From the NCBI GenBank assembly GCA_030446775.1, contig JAUJMQ010000009.1, forward strand, positions 1-64,000: a stretch of 64,000 nucleotides of DNA. Reading direction: 5' to 3'. The notes beneath the pieces are model-generated. The model was not told the DNA's origin. It ran no database searches and saw only the letters and a program-made list of their open reading frames with translations. Positions 54,921 to 64,000 of the stretch are shown here, one piece after another. The stretch is from Egibacteraceae bacterium. Its GTDB lineage: Bacteria > Actinomycetota > Nitriliruptoria > Euzebyales > Egibacteraceae. The position numbers and the translations under genes were made by a program. Positions within the stretch are counted from its first letter, which is position 1, and every line of letters begins with the position of its first letter.

Positions 54921-54953
54921 GGCGGCTCTTTCGGCTCGGTGCGGGGGAATCGT

Positions 54954-56300
54954 CTAGGCGGTGGCGAGGCCGGCGGGAGCGCGCGACAGCACCCGGTCCA
55001 GGGCGTCACACGCGGAGGCCAGCTCGTCTGCGGACACCGCAAGCGACGGCCGGAAGCGGATGCCGCGCTCACCGCAGGCGAGCATGAGCACCCCCTCGTC
55101 GGATCGCAAGCGCGCCTGCACGTCGTCCCGGACGGTTGCCGAGGGCAGGTCGATCGCGCACATCAGCCCGCGTCCGCGGGGGTTGGACACCAGGCCCGGG
55201 TACGTCGCCGCCAGGTCCTGCAGCCGCTCGACGAGCCGCGATCCCAGCCTGGCCGCCGCGACGACCAGGTCGTCGCCCTCGATGACCTCCAGGATGCGCC
55301 TCGCTCGCACCATGTCGGTGAGGTTGCCGCCCCACGTGGAGTTGATCCGCGACGACACGGCGAAGACGTTGTCCGTGACCTCGTCGACCCGGCCCCCGGC
55401 CATGATCCCGCAGACCTGGGTCTTCTTGCCGAACGCGACGACGTCGGGGGCGACCCCCAGCTGCTGGTAGGCCCAGGCCGTGCCCGTCAGACCCATGCCG
55501 GTCTGCACCTCGTCGAGGACGAACAGCGCGTCATGCTGCCGGCACAGGTCCTGCATGGCCTGGAGGAACTCGGCCCGCAGGTGGTTGTCGCCCCCCTCCC
55601 CCTGGATCGGCTCGGCCACGAAGCAGGCGATGTCGTCGGGGTGACGGGCGAAGGCCTCCCGGGCGGCGGCCAGCGCCCGCTCCTCGGCGGCCTGGACCTC
55701 GGTCATGTGCTCGTGCAACGGGTGGTGCACCGCCGGCACCGGGATGCGCGGCCAGTCGAAGACCGGGAACAGCGCGGTCTTGATCGGGTCGGTGTTGGTC
55801 AGCGACAGCGTGTAGCCGGTGCGGCCGTGGAAGGCGCGGGTCAGGTGCAGCACCTTGGTGCCGAGGGAGCCGTCGCGTCCGTGCGCCGCGTTGTGGCGGC
55901 GCTTCCAGTCGAATGCGACCTTCAGCGCGTTCTCCACGGCGGGCCCCCCGCCCTCGATGAAGAACAGGTGCGGCAGGGCCGGGTCCCCCAGCACCCGGCT
56001 GAAGACCTCGACGAACTCCGCGTAGTGCGTCGTGTAGACGTCGGTGGTCGCCGGCTTGTTCACCGCGACCTCGGTCAGGGTCGCCAGGAACCCGGCGTCT
56101 CCCACGAGGCCGGGATGGTTCATTCCCAGCGGCGAAGAGGCGTAGAAGGTGAACATATCGAGGTAGCGGGTGCCGTCGCGCGCGTCGACGAGGTACGAGC
56201 CGGACGACTTCGCCGTGTCCAGCACCATGTCGAGGCCGTCGACGAGGAGGTGGCGGCGCAGCACGTCGTGGACTGCAGCGGGCGGGATCGCGGCGCTCAT
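54954..56300 (-). CDS. lat: L-lysine 6-aminotransferase
   Basis: A 448-residue class III PLP aminotransferase that moves the epsilon-amino group of lysine to 2-oxoglutarate, giving 2-aminoadipate semialdehyde. Marks are DMFTFYASSPLGMNHP, FIEGGGPAVENALKVAF, RAFHGRTGYTLSLTNTDP, FVLDEVQTGMGLTG and the PLP lysine in VAFGKKTQVCGIM (residues 292-293). These match the mycobacterial Lat closely. ATG at 56300 has GGAGG upstream. It heads an operon with the aldehyde dehydrogenase and is divergent from an Lrp gene, the same arrangement of regulator and enzyme seen in mycobacteria. Confidence 0.93.
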   Translation of the reverse strand: MSAAIPPAAVHDVLRRHLLVDGLDMVLDTAKSSGSYLVDARDGTRYLDMFTFYASSPLGMNHPGLVGDAGFLATLTEVAVNKPATTDVYTTHYAEFVEVFSRVLGDPALPHLFFIEGGGPAVENALKVAFDWKRRHNAAHGRDGSLGTKVLHLTRAFHGRTGYTLSLTNTDPIKTALFPVFDWPRIPVPAVHHPLHEHMTEVQAAEERALAAAREAFARHPDDIACFVAEPIQGEGGDNHLRAEFLQAMQDLCRQHDALFVLDEVQTGMGLTGTAWAYQQLGVAPDVVAFGKKTQVCGIMAGGRVDEVTDNVFAVSSRINSTWGGNLTDMVRARRILEVIEGDDLVVAAARLGSRLVERLQDLAATYPGLVSNPRGRGLMCAIDLPSATVRDDVQARLRSDEGVLMLACGERGIRFRPSLAVSADELASACDALDRVLSRAPAGLATA

Positions 56301-56487
56301 CGGTCCTCCAGCGGCTCTGGGCGGGCACTCGGGCGGGGTTGCGAGGGCGCGGTAGCCGGCTGCTCAGTGTCGGCGTTGGACGCCGCCGGCGCACCGCGCG
56401 AACCGTCGATGCTCGCGCGTCGGGGGGACGGTCCGTGCACAATGACCGACGGTTCGTCGGTGACGCGAGCACGGAAGGCGGCGCAGC

Positions 56488-56915
56488 ATGGGCGGCATGG
56501 ACGGCATCGACGAGCGGCTGCTGGCGCTGCTGCGCGACGACGGGAGGGCGTCGATGGCCGCGCTCGGCCGGGCGGTCGGCCTGTCGCGCACGGCGACGCT
56601 CGCCGCGTCCGCCGCCTGGAGGACACGGGCGCCATCCGCGGCTACCACGCCGACGTCGCCGACCCGGCCGGGGTCGCCGAGCACGTGGCGCGGGTGGGGA
56701 TCGTCGTGCGCACACCCGACGTCGGCGCCTACGTGCGCCGGCTGGCGTCGCTGCCCGAGCTGCAGGAGGTCGAGACCGTTGCCGGCGAGTTCGACCTTCT
56801 CGTCAAGCTCGCCGCTGCCAGTGCCCCGCGCCTCGACGCCGTCCTGGACCGCGTCAACGGCTGGCGCGAGACCGTGTGCACGACCACGTTCGTCGTCCTG
56901 ACGCGCTACCGGTAG
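56488..56915 (+). CDS. Lrp/AsnC-family regulator, frame disrupted
   Basis: An Lrp-type regulator of about 142 residues when joined: IDERLLALLRDDGRASMAALGRAVGLSRTA (DNA-binding helices) from ATG 56488, then in another frame RRLEDTGAIRGYHADVADPAG, VGIVVRTPDVGAYVRRLASLPELQEVETVAGEFDLLVKLAA and VCTTTFVVLTRYR, the RAM effector domain. The change is near 56610. It likely controls the divergent lat operon in response to lysine or related amino acids. Confidence 0.8.
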
Positions 56916-57046
56916 CCCGGCTCGGCGGGCGAGCGCGCGGCATCCCGCGCGTAAAGAACCCGAGCCCGCTGCCGACCATTGAGGTTGCCGACCTCCGGAA
57001 AGCGCAAAGGAAACCTCGTGCTTCTCGCTCGCAGCCGCGCCTGTTC

Positions 57047-57804
57047 GTGGGCGTGTCCGCCGTCGTGCTCGTGCTTCTGTTCGGCGTGGCAGCCTTCGCC
57101 GTCAGCTCCGTCGTGGGCGCCGACGGCGTCATCCACGGTTGCTACTCCGACAAGGACGGCTCCGTGCGGGTGGTCCCCGCCGGCCGCGCCTGCAGGGCCG
57201 TCGAGACGCGACTCAAGTGGAGCCAGAAGGGCCCGGCCGGTCCTCGGGGCACGCGGGGGCTCCAGGGCCCGCGCGGCGTCGCCGGTCCCGAGGGCGTTCC
57301 CGGCCCGCGCAGGGCGTCCCCGGCGAGCGGGGCCCACAAGGTGCCCCCGGCGACGTCTCCAACCTGCCCTTCATGGCTCACATCGTGCTCTGACGCCTGG
57401 GGACGAACTTCACGCCGTGCGATGACGGAGAGTGGCATGTGCTCGCAAGTGGGCTGCGGCGACGCCGCCCAGGCTGGTGACGCCTACTCCGTGCCGATCG
57501 ACACCTCGGCCATCCCGCTGGCTCCATGGTCCGCGTCGCCTGGGGCATCCGCATCGGCTCTGCTGACACGACTCTGCGTTCGGCTCTACAACGCCAGCAC
57601 AAGCCTGCCCGTCGTGGGAAGCGAGGTCTGCGAGAGCTCCCCAGGGTCGACGCTGCGCCCGATCTGCGAATGACCCCCGAGCTTCAGCTCCGTGAGAACC
57701 TCGGCGAACATCTGTACGTCGTTCAGCAGAAGGGACCTTCACCTACACAGCCAACTTCGCTGCAGTCGGCGCGGATCATCGTCACGAAGGCCGCGGGGCA
57801 GTAG
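57047..57804 (+). pseudogene. Collagen-like membrane-anchored protein, several frameshifts
   Basis: A hydrophobic helix (VGVSAVVLVLLFGVAAFAVSSVV) is followed by GADGVIHGCYSDKDGSVRVV, KWSQKG and a short Gly-X-Y tract (GPAGPRGTRGLQGPRGVAGP), the layout of actinobacterial collagen-like surface proteins. The tract continues in another frame as GVPGERGPQGAPGDVSNL. Beyond it, plausible pieces of a C-terminal beta domain lie in several frames (VRVAWGIRIGSADTTL, TRLCVRLYNASTSLPVVGSEVCESSPG, SARIIVTKAAGQ). At least three shifts are needed. Start uncertain. Confidence 0.55.
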
Positions 57805-57817
57805 CGCCGGCGGTGGG

Positions 57818-59163
57818 TCACGTGGCGCCGTCGCCCCCGGGCTCCTCGTAGGACCAGTCGAGGCGCTTGCGGCGGTAGTCGGTGTCGAGCCGGACCTCGC
57901 CGGTGTCGTGGTCGAGCGACGTGATCTTGGGGACGTCCAGGACGTCGTCGTGGTCGCACGGCCCGTCGAGCCGGGCGGTGAACTCGTCGGCGAACGTCTC
58001 CAGCGCGCTGCCGACCACGAGGGCGTGGCCGACCGGCAGGTAGCAGCGGTTGCCCTCGGTGACCAGCGTGCAGCGCCGGCGCAGCTCCTGCAGGTCGGCG
58101 GGCGTGCCGCCCCGCCGGCACAGCGCCTCGAGCCGCTCGTGGAGCTCGACGCCGTGGAGCTTGCACGGCGGGCACTGCCCGCACGACTCGACCGCGAGGA
58201 ACCGCGACAGCGACGCGACGACCTGCACGATGCAGCGATGGGCCCGTACACGACGAACCCGCCGCTGCCCAGTCCGGTGCCGGCCTCGCGGAACGAGTCG
58301 AAGTCCATCGGCAGCTCGAGCAGGTCGGGGGTGACCACGGTGTTCGACGTCCCCGAGAAGATCGCCTTCATGTCGGTCGCGCCGGCGATGTCGACGAGCA
58401 GGGTCCGCAGCGACGTCCCCAGCGGGAGCTCGTAGACGCCGGGGCTGCCGACGTCACCGATGACGGTGAACAGCATGCTGCCGGGCGCCTCCACCGTCCC
58501 CTGCTGGCGGAAGCGCTCGGCGCCCTCGGCAAGGATCCCCGGCACGTGGGCCAGGGTCTCGACGTTGTTGACCACGGTCGGGTTGGGCGCGTGCATCGTC
58601 GCGTGGAGCCCGTACATATATGGCGGCAGGATGCGCGGCATGGGCAGCTTGCCCTCCACGACCTCCAGCAGCCCGGTCTCCTCGCCGTAGAGGTACTCGT
58701 CGGGGCCCAGGACGATGGCCACGCGCTCGGCGCCTGCCCAGCCGGCGGCCACCATCTCCGCGCGGGCGCTGCGCAGCCGCTCGGCCTCGTAGGGGTACCG
58801 GCGCTTCGTGGCGAGGACCACCTCCCGGGCGCCGACGGCGTAGGCGGCGATGAGCGCGCCCTCGATCACGCGGTACGGGTCGCGGCCGAGCAGCGTCCGG
58901 TCCTTGTAGGTGCCCGGCTCTCCCTCCGCGCCGTTGCACACCAGGTGCACCGCCGAGTCGGCCCCGGCCTCGGCGACCGACGCCCACTTCCGACCCGTCG
59001 GGAACCCGGCGCCGCCGCGCCCACGCAGCCCCGAGCGCTCGACCTCGGCGATCACGTCGGCCGGTTCCCGCTTCCACGCCGCCGCGAGCCCCGTGCCGCC
59101 GCCGCGGTCCAGGTGCTCCGACAGCGACATGACCGGGGTCTCGGGGAGCAGGGAGATGCGCAC
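57818..59163 (-). CDS. NuoF-like NADH dehydrogenase subunit, frame disrupted
   Basis: An NADH:quinone oxidoreductase 51-kDa-type flavoprotein, about 448 residues when joined. From GTG 59163: GLRGRGGAGFPTGRKW (NADH/FMN loop), NGAEGEPGTYKDRTLL, GEETGLLEVVEGKLPMPR and TVVNNVETLAHVPGI, a SLBB segment, then after a frame change near 58225 the [4Fe-4S] part with SCGQCPPCK and CYLPVGHAL. No NuoE, NuoG or hydrogenase gene is next to it, so the partner is unknown; other NAD-linked complexes (formate dehydrogenase, Hox) use the same module. A palindromic repeat array lies in its upstream region. Confidence 0.8.
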
Positions 59164-59301
59164 GGTGCCTCCGAGGCTGGGACGTCCCCGCAGCCTCTCA
59201 GCCGGCCCGGTCGAGGAAACGTCGCGCTCCAGATCGAGCACGCCGGCGCCCACGGACCTGGCCGGCATGACGGGCATCGCCGATACGCCGCTACAGGCCA
59301 T

Positions 59302-59564
59302 CCGGGTGCAGTTTCGTGCGCATACGCCCGCGGGGGCGCACCCGGTCGCGGGTCGGCACCTCCCGACAGACGTCCGGGGCGCCGCACGGCGGGCGGCGGG
59401 GCGTCGGCACCTCCCGACAGACGTCCGGGTGCAGTTTCGTGCGCATACGCCCGCATCCGCACCCGGTCGCCGGCGGGGGCGCCGGCGGGGCGGCGGGTCG
59501 GCACCTCCCGACAGACGTCCGGGTGCAGTCTCGTGCGCATACGCCCGCATCCGCACCCGGTCGC
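59302..59564. repeat. Palindromic repeat array
   Basis: Unit A, CCGGGTGCAGTTTCGTGCGC plus CATACGCCCGC..GCACCCGG, occurs at 59302, 59425 and 59519; its ends CCGGGTGC/GCACCCGG are inverted. Unit B, GTCGGCACCTCCCGACAGAC plus GTCCGGG, occurs at 59352, 59403 and 59498 and runs into A in the last two cases, giving 67-68 bp B-A blocks 95 bp apart. Spacers are GC-rich. This fills the 462-bp gap between the NuoF-like and GH13 genes, together with a low-complexity GGCGCCGG run at 59564-59625. Confidence 0.75.
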
Positions 59565-59625
59565 CGGCGGCGCCGGGCGCGCCGGCGGGGGCGCCGGCGG
59601 GGGGCGCCGGGGGCGCCGGCGCGCC

Positions 59626-61235
59626 TCAGCGCGCCAGCATCACCGCCTGGTACGGCGCCAACGGGAACGTGCCGTTCGCGGTGGCCCCTTCGCCCTCGCC
59701 CGTCGTGGAAAGGCAACGGTCCATTCACCGTCGGGAACGGCCAGGCTGCCCGCCGCGTCGCCGCAGTTCGCCGCGACGAGGACGCCACCCCGCTGGTAGG
59801 ACACGACCGGACCGTCTTCGCCGATCCAGTCCACGGGCTGTGCGTGGAGGTCGGGGTGTCGTTGCGCAGCGCGACGAGCCGCCGGTAGGTGTGCAGCGTC
59901 GACCCTGGATCGTCGCGCTGCACCGCGACGGTGTCCGCGTCCGTCCGCCCGCCCAGGGGCAGCCAGGGCTGCTCGGCGGTGGTGAAGCCCAGCCCCGGGG
60001 CCGGGAGCCCACGGCATCGGCGTGCGGGCGCCGTCGCGCCCCACGGACGCCGTGCGGCGGGCGACCGGGTCCTGCGCGTCCTCGCGCGGCACGACGCCGT
60101 TGTCGAGCCCGAGCTCCTCGCCCTGGTACAGGAACGGCGTCCCCGGCAGGCCGAACAGCAGCGTCGACAGCGCCAGCGCCCGCCGGCGGCCGATGTCGCC
60201 ACCGCCGAAGCGGCTCACGGCCCGGGACCGGTCGTGGCTGCCCGAGACCCACGCGAGCTGGTCGGGCGCGGCGTCGGCCGCCGCGCGAAGCACGCTGCGG
60301 ATCGTCGCCGGGTCCCAGTCCATGTGCAGCGGCTTGAACCAGAACGCCAGGTGCAGACCGTCCTCGGCGGCGACGTACCGGGCCAGCTGCTCGGCGGACA
60401 GCAGGTACACCTCCCCCAGCAGCAGACCGTCGTAGGGCTCGACGAGCCTGCGCCAGCGGCGGTAGACGTCGAGGACGCCCGGCTGGTTCGTGTCGTACAG
60501 GTGCTCGTAGTCCAACGCCTCGGCGGCGGTCGTGTCGGCGTCGCCCTTCTCGCTGGGCCGGGTGGCACGGGGGTTGTCGCGCGCTGCGGGTCCTTGACCA
60601 GGGCGTGCGCGACGTCGATGCGGAAGCCGTCGGCCCCCGGTCCAGCCAGAAGCGCAGGATCGCGTCGAACTCGTCGGCGACGGCCGGGTTCGCCCAGTTC
60701 AGGTCCGGCTGCTCGGGCAGGAACAGGTGGCACCAGTACTGCCCGGTGGCCTCGTCCAGCGTCCACGCCGGACCCCGAAGTTCGACACCCAGTTGTTGGG
60801 CGGTCCCCCGCCGGCGCCCGCGGCCGTTGCGGGTGCCGGGTCGCGCCAGATGTAGTAGTCGCGGTAGGGGTTGTCGCGCGACGACCGCGCCGCCCGGAAC
60901 CACGGATGGTCCGACGACGTGTGGTTGGGGACGAGGTCGACGACCTTCAGGTCGCGATCGTGGGCCGCGGCGACCAGGCCGTCGAAATCCTCGAGCGTCC
61001 CGAACAGGGGGTCGACGCCCCGGTAGTCGGCGACGTCGTAGCCGTGGTCGCGCATCGGTGACGGGTAGAACGGCGTCACCCACACGATCCCGACGCCGAG
61101 CCAGACGAGGTGGTCGAGCCGGTCGCAAAGGCCGCGCAGGTCCCCGACACCGTCGCCCGAGGCGTCGGCGAACGAGCGGAGGTAGACCTCGTAGCCGACG
61201 CGGCTGCTCCACCAGGGCAGGGTCGTGTCCGTCAT
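59626..61235 (-). pseudogene. GH13 alpha-glucosidase/amylase, multiple frameshifts
   Basis: From ATG 61235 the N-terminus is a clear GH13 oligo-glucosidase: VGYEVYLRSFADASGDGVGD, WLGVGIVWVTPFYPSP, HGYDVADYRGVDP, VDLVPNHTSS. Later blocks lie in other frames: LFLPEQPDLNWANP; DGFRIDVAHALVKD (nucleophile Asp); LLGEVYLL (acid Glu); WVSGSHDRSRAVSRFG; GTPFLYQGEELGL; and the end YQAVMLAR at 59626. About six changes are needed. If the frames are restored it would be a near full-length enzyme of about 530 residues. It starts 4 nt after the glycogen phosphorylase stop, so the two form an alpha-glucan operon. Confidence 0.75.
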
Positions 61236-61239
61236 CGCG

Positions 61240-63840
61240 TCAGCCTCCGTCGCCGGCGTCGCCCGGCACGTCGTCGCCGGCCCAGGCCACGAGCCCGGTG
61301 TCGGCCCACGAAAGCAGGTCGTCGTTCGCGGGCACGACGCGGACCGCGAAGCCGTACTCCCCGGACTCCGTGCAGGTGAAGGCGCCCCCGAAGACGTGCC
61401 CGCCGCCGGTCTCACCGTCCGGCTCCAGCTGCAGGATCTCCACGCGCTCCAGCGTCCCGTCGGCGCGCACAGGGCCGTGGAGCAGCTGGACGCAGACGTC
61501 GTCCCGGCCGAGCTTGCCCAGCCCCACGACGACGCGGACGTCGCGCCGCTCGCCGATCGTGGCGACGCCCTGGTCGCCGCTGGCCTCCAGGACGCCCACG
61601 TCGGCCCACGACACGCGCGCGTCGCCTCCCGCCAGCTCGCCAGCGTCTTGGCGCGGGCGTGGTCGTCGGCGTTGAGCCGCCGGGCCCGCACGGCCAGCGG
61701 CACGTACAGGTCGGTGACGTACTCGCGCACCATGCGCGTGGCCAGCACCCGCGGCCCGAGCGTCTCCAGCGAACGGTGGACCCGCGCCAGCCAGCGCCGC
61801 GGCAGCGGGCTCTCGGTGCGCTCGTAGAAGGTGGGGATCACGGTCCGCTCCAGCAGCTCGAACAGCGACTGCGCGTCGGCCGCGTCCTGCTGGCCGGTGT
61901 CGGGGTTGTCGTGGGCGGCGCCGATGGCGAAGCCGTTCTCGCCGTCGAACATCTCGTCCCACCAGCCGTCCAGCGTCGAGCAGTGCAGGGCGCCGTTGAG
62001 CACCGCCTTCTCACCGGACGTGCCGCACGCCTCGTGGGGGCGGCGCGGGTTGTTCAGCCACACGTCGACACCCTGGTACAGCACCCCGGCGAGGTCCATG
62101 TCGTAGTCCTCGACCATGACCAGGCGGGTGCGGATCGCCGGGTCGGACGAGAAGTGGACGAGCTGGCGGATGATGTCCTTGCCGACGTCGTCGCGGGGTG
62201 GGCCTTGCCCGCGAACACGAACTGCACCGGGCGGTCGGTCGCGGTCAGCAGCGCCTTGAGCCGCTCGGGCTGGCGCAGCAGGAGCGTGCCGCGCTTGTAC
62301 TCGGCGAAGCGGCGCGCGAAGCCGATCGTCAGCGCGTCCGGGTCGAAGACCTCGTCGGTCCAGGCCAGCGTCGCCGGCGACTCGCCGCGCCGCTCACGCG
62401 CCGCGCGGACCCATCCGCGGAGGCGCTGGACGAGCCGCTCCCGGGCGCGGGCGCGGGCGCGCCACAGCACGTCGTCGCCGATGTCGCCCACCCTGCGCCA
62501 CGCCGCGGGGTTGTGCGCCCAGTCCGGCGCCAGGTGGCGGTCGTAGACCGCGGTCATCTCCGGGCCCACCCAGGTGGCGGCGTGCACGCCGTTGGTGACC
62601 GAGGTGATCGGCACCTCGTCGGTGCCCACCCCGGCCACAGCCCGGCGAACATCCGCCGGCTGACCTGGCCGTGGAGCTGCGACACGCCGTTGGCGGCGGC
62701 CGACAGCCGCAGCCCCATGACCGCCATGTTGAAGCTGCCGTGCACGCCTCCCCCGTCGACCTGGCCCAGCGTCATCAGCCGGTCCAGCGCCACCCCGCAG
62801 TCGGCGGCGAAGTCGGAGAAGTAGCGCTGCATCAGGGCGCCGGGAAACACGTCGATGCCCGCCGGGACCGGCGTGTGGGTGGTGAACAGCACCGCCGCCC
62901 GGGCGCTCTCGATCGCCTGGTCGAAGTCGAGCCGGTCGACGTCGACCAGACGTCGGATGCGCTCGAGCTGGAGGAACCCCGCGTGGCCCTCGTTGGAGTG
63001 GTAGACCTCCGCACCGGACGCCCAGCCGTCGCCGAGCTCGCCGAGATCGCAGGCCAGATCCAGCGCCCGTACCCCACCGATGCCGAGGACGATCTCCTGG
63101 CGCAGCCGGTGCTCGACGTCACCGCCGTACAGCTTGTCGGTGACGACCCGGTCCTCGGGCGCGTTCGTCGGCAGGTCGGTGTCCAACAGCAGCAACGGCA
63201 CCCGACCGACCGACGCCTTCCACACCTGGCAGGCGACCATGCGGTCGGCCAGGCGCACCTCGATCATCGCCGGCGCACCGTCGCGCTCGAGCCGTTGCAG
63301 CGGCAGGCTGTAGGGGTTGAGGTCGGGGTAGTGCTCCTGCTGCCACCCGTCGGCGTCCAGGTGCTGGCGGAAGTAGCCGTGGCGGTACAGCAGCCCCACC
63401 CCGACCAGGTCAAGGCCCAGGTCGCTCGCGGCCTTGAGGTGGTCGCCGGCGAGCACGCCGAGCCCGCCGGAGTAGACCTGCATGACGTGGGTGATGCCGA
63501 ACTCGGGCGAGAAGTAGGCCACGCGCGGGGGGCGGCTCTTCTGCGACTGCGCCCAGCGCGGGGCGGTCAGGTAGCGGCGGAGGTGGGCGTGCACCTCCGC
63601 GAGGCTCGCCAGGAACGCCGCGTCGTCGGTGAGCGCCGCGGCACGGCCCGGCGACAGGCGGCCCAGCAGCGCCACGGGGTTGCCGCCCACCTCCTCCCAC
63701 GCGTCTGCGTCGGCCCAGCGAAACAGCTCCTCGGTCGGCTGGTTCCACGCCCAGCGCAGGTTGGCGGCGAGCTCGGTCAGCGGCTGCAGCTCCGGCGGCA
63801 GCGACGGGTGCACACGGAACGTGCGCAGGGCCTTGATCAC
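61240..63840 (-). pseudogene. glgP: Alpha-glucan (glycogen) phosphorylase, three frameshifts
   Basis: A GT35 phosphorylase of the short actinobacterial type, about 865 residues when joined. From GTG 63840 (GGAG upstream): LPPELQPLTELAANLRWAWN, AYFSPEFGI, YSGGLGVLAGDHLKAASDLG, HSNEGHAGFLQLERI. Frame changes near 62640, 62200 and 61625 separate TSVTNGVHAATW, FARRFAEYKRGTLLL and the PLP-site region PRRPHEACGTSGEKAVLNGA (PLP Lys) and DENGF-like GENGFAIG. It releases glucose-1-phosphate from glycogen. Three shifts in one conserved enzyme point to sequence errors. Confidence 0.82.
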
Positions 63841-64000
63841 GGGCTCTCCGGTCGGTGAGTTGCGGGCGATGGCGCTGGGTCGCGGTAGCGGCGACGGGGG
63901 TGTGTGTGGAACGACCCCCGGTGCCGCGCGACGCCGGCGCCGGTCGCCGGGGGGAGCGGCGAGACGATGGGACTGTCCAGCTCGGCGACCACCAGCCCGA
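63841..64000. other. Upstream region of glgP, window edge
   Basis: No coding frame recognised. Contains the glgP ribosome-binding site (GGAG next to the GTG at 63840). Confidence 0.4.

Noticed and set aside
59302-59564. CRISPR array
   Set aside because: Only three copies of each unit, units overlap one another, spacers are GC-rich low complexity and differ in size, and no cas gene is present.

Overview
This is a very GC-rich bacterial chromosome segment (clearly above 70% GC by eye) with actinobacterial gene content: a Tyr-type HemQ coproheme decarboxylase, a mycoredoxin-sized glutaredoxin, a DUF1918 protein, a DUF1707-type membrane protein, a FadD15-like acyl-CoA synthetase, the DprE1/DprE2/UbiA arabinose-donor genes and a lysine 6-aminotransferase locus. 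Many start codons sit 6-8 nt behind a TANNNT hexamer, the signature of leaderless transcription common in Actinomycetota. I cannot place it below phylum. I see no rRNA, tRNA, CRISPR array, transposase or phage gene.

Layout. 0.2-6.3 kb: a PlsC-type acyltransferase, an ornithine cyclodeaminase-like (LOR/SDH, TIGR00300-type) enzyme convergent with carbamate kinase, a ROK sugar kinase, a bacterial eRF1-like protein and an SRPBCC protein. 6.4-13 kb: a zinc-ribbon membrane protein, a zinc-finger rhomboid protease, a long-chain acyl-CoA synthetase, a disrupted alpha/beta hydrolase, a disrupted HemQ and an exported protein with a Rieske-like but cysteine-poor domain. 13-15.2 kb: a gene-poor island with a PIN/RHH toxin-antitoxin pair and a decayed coding remnant. 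15.2-22.9 kb: HU, a HAD hydrolase, an ArsC-like protein, amidase, an SDR gene with a duplicated 5' end, a GAF histidine kinase with a truncated LuxR-type regulator, a second SDR and a QueA-family protein. 22.9-26.1 kb: ubiA-dprE1-dprE2, making decaprenylphosphoryl-arabinose. 26.3-31.2 kb: a decayed PPOX-type gene, a CPBP protease, a hexapeptide acyltransferase, a P-loop kinase, a PIG-V-like mannosyltransferase and a glutaredoxin. 31.3-38.8 kb: glutamate synthase large subunit with a terminator-like hairpin in its leader, divergent from a NitT/TauT-type ABC transporter. 38.9-48.9 kb: a disrupted ABC exporter, YceI/MarR pair, ABC-F ATPase, small proteins, a 7TMR-HD phosphodiesterase, a CaiB-type CoA transferase and an exported AOC-barrel-like protein. 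49-53.3 kb: a fused 2-oxoacid dehydrogenase E1, Uma2, DUF1918 and a LiaF-like protein. 53.4-56.9 kb: lysine catabolism (lat, aldehyde dehydrogenase, Lrp). 57-63.9 kb: a broken collagen-like protein, a NuoF-like protein, a palindromic repeat array, and GH13 and glycogen phosphorylase genes with several frameshifts.

Two themes cut across the annotation. First, many conserved genes are broken by one-base shifts, usually next to G/C runs, and their density rises steeply after about 56.6 kb. Sequencing or assembly error is therefore at least as likely as real decay, and disrupted genes are flagged individually. Second, gene ends repeatedly carry long perfect hairpins without U-tracts; two of them share a 13-nt arm although they lie 36 kb apart. 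No clearly new multi-gene system is visible. The best leads are the gltB leader hairpin, the 63-bp dispersed element next to a truncated response regulator, the palindromic array at 59.3-59.6 kb, the SDR 5' duplication, and the DPA pathway with Ala at the usual benzothiazinone-target cysteine position of DprE1.
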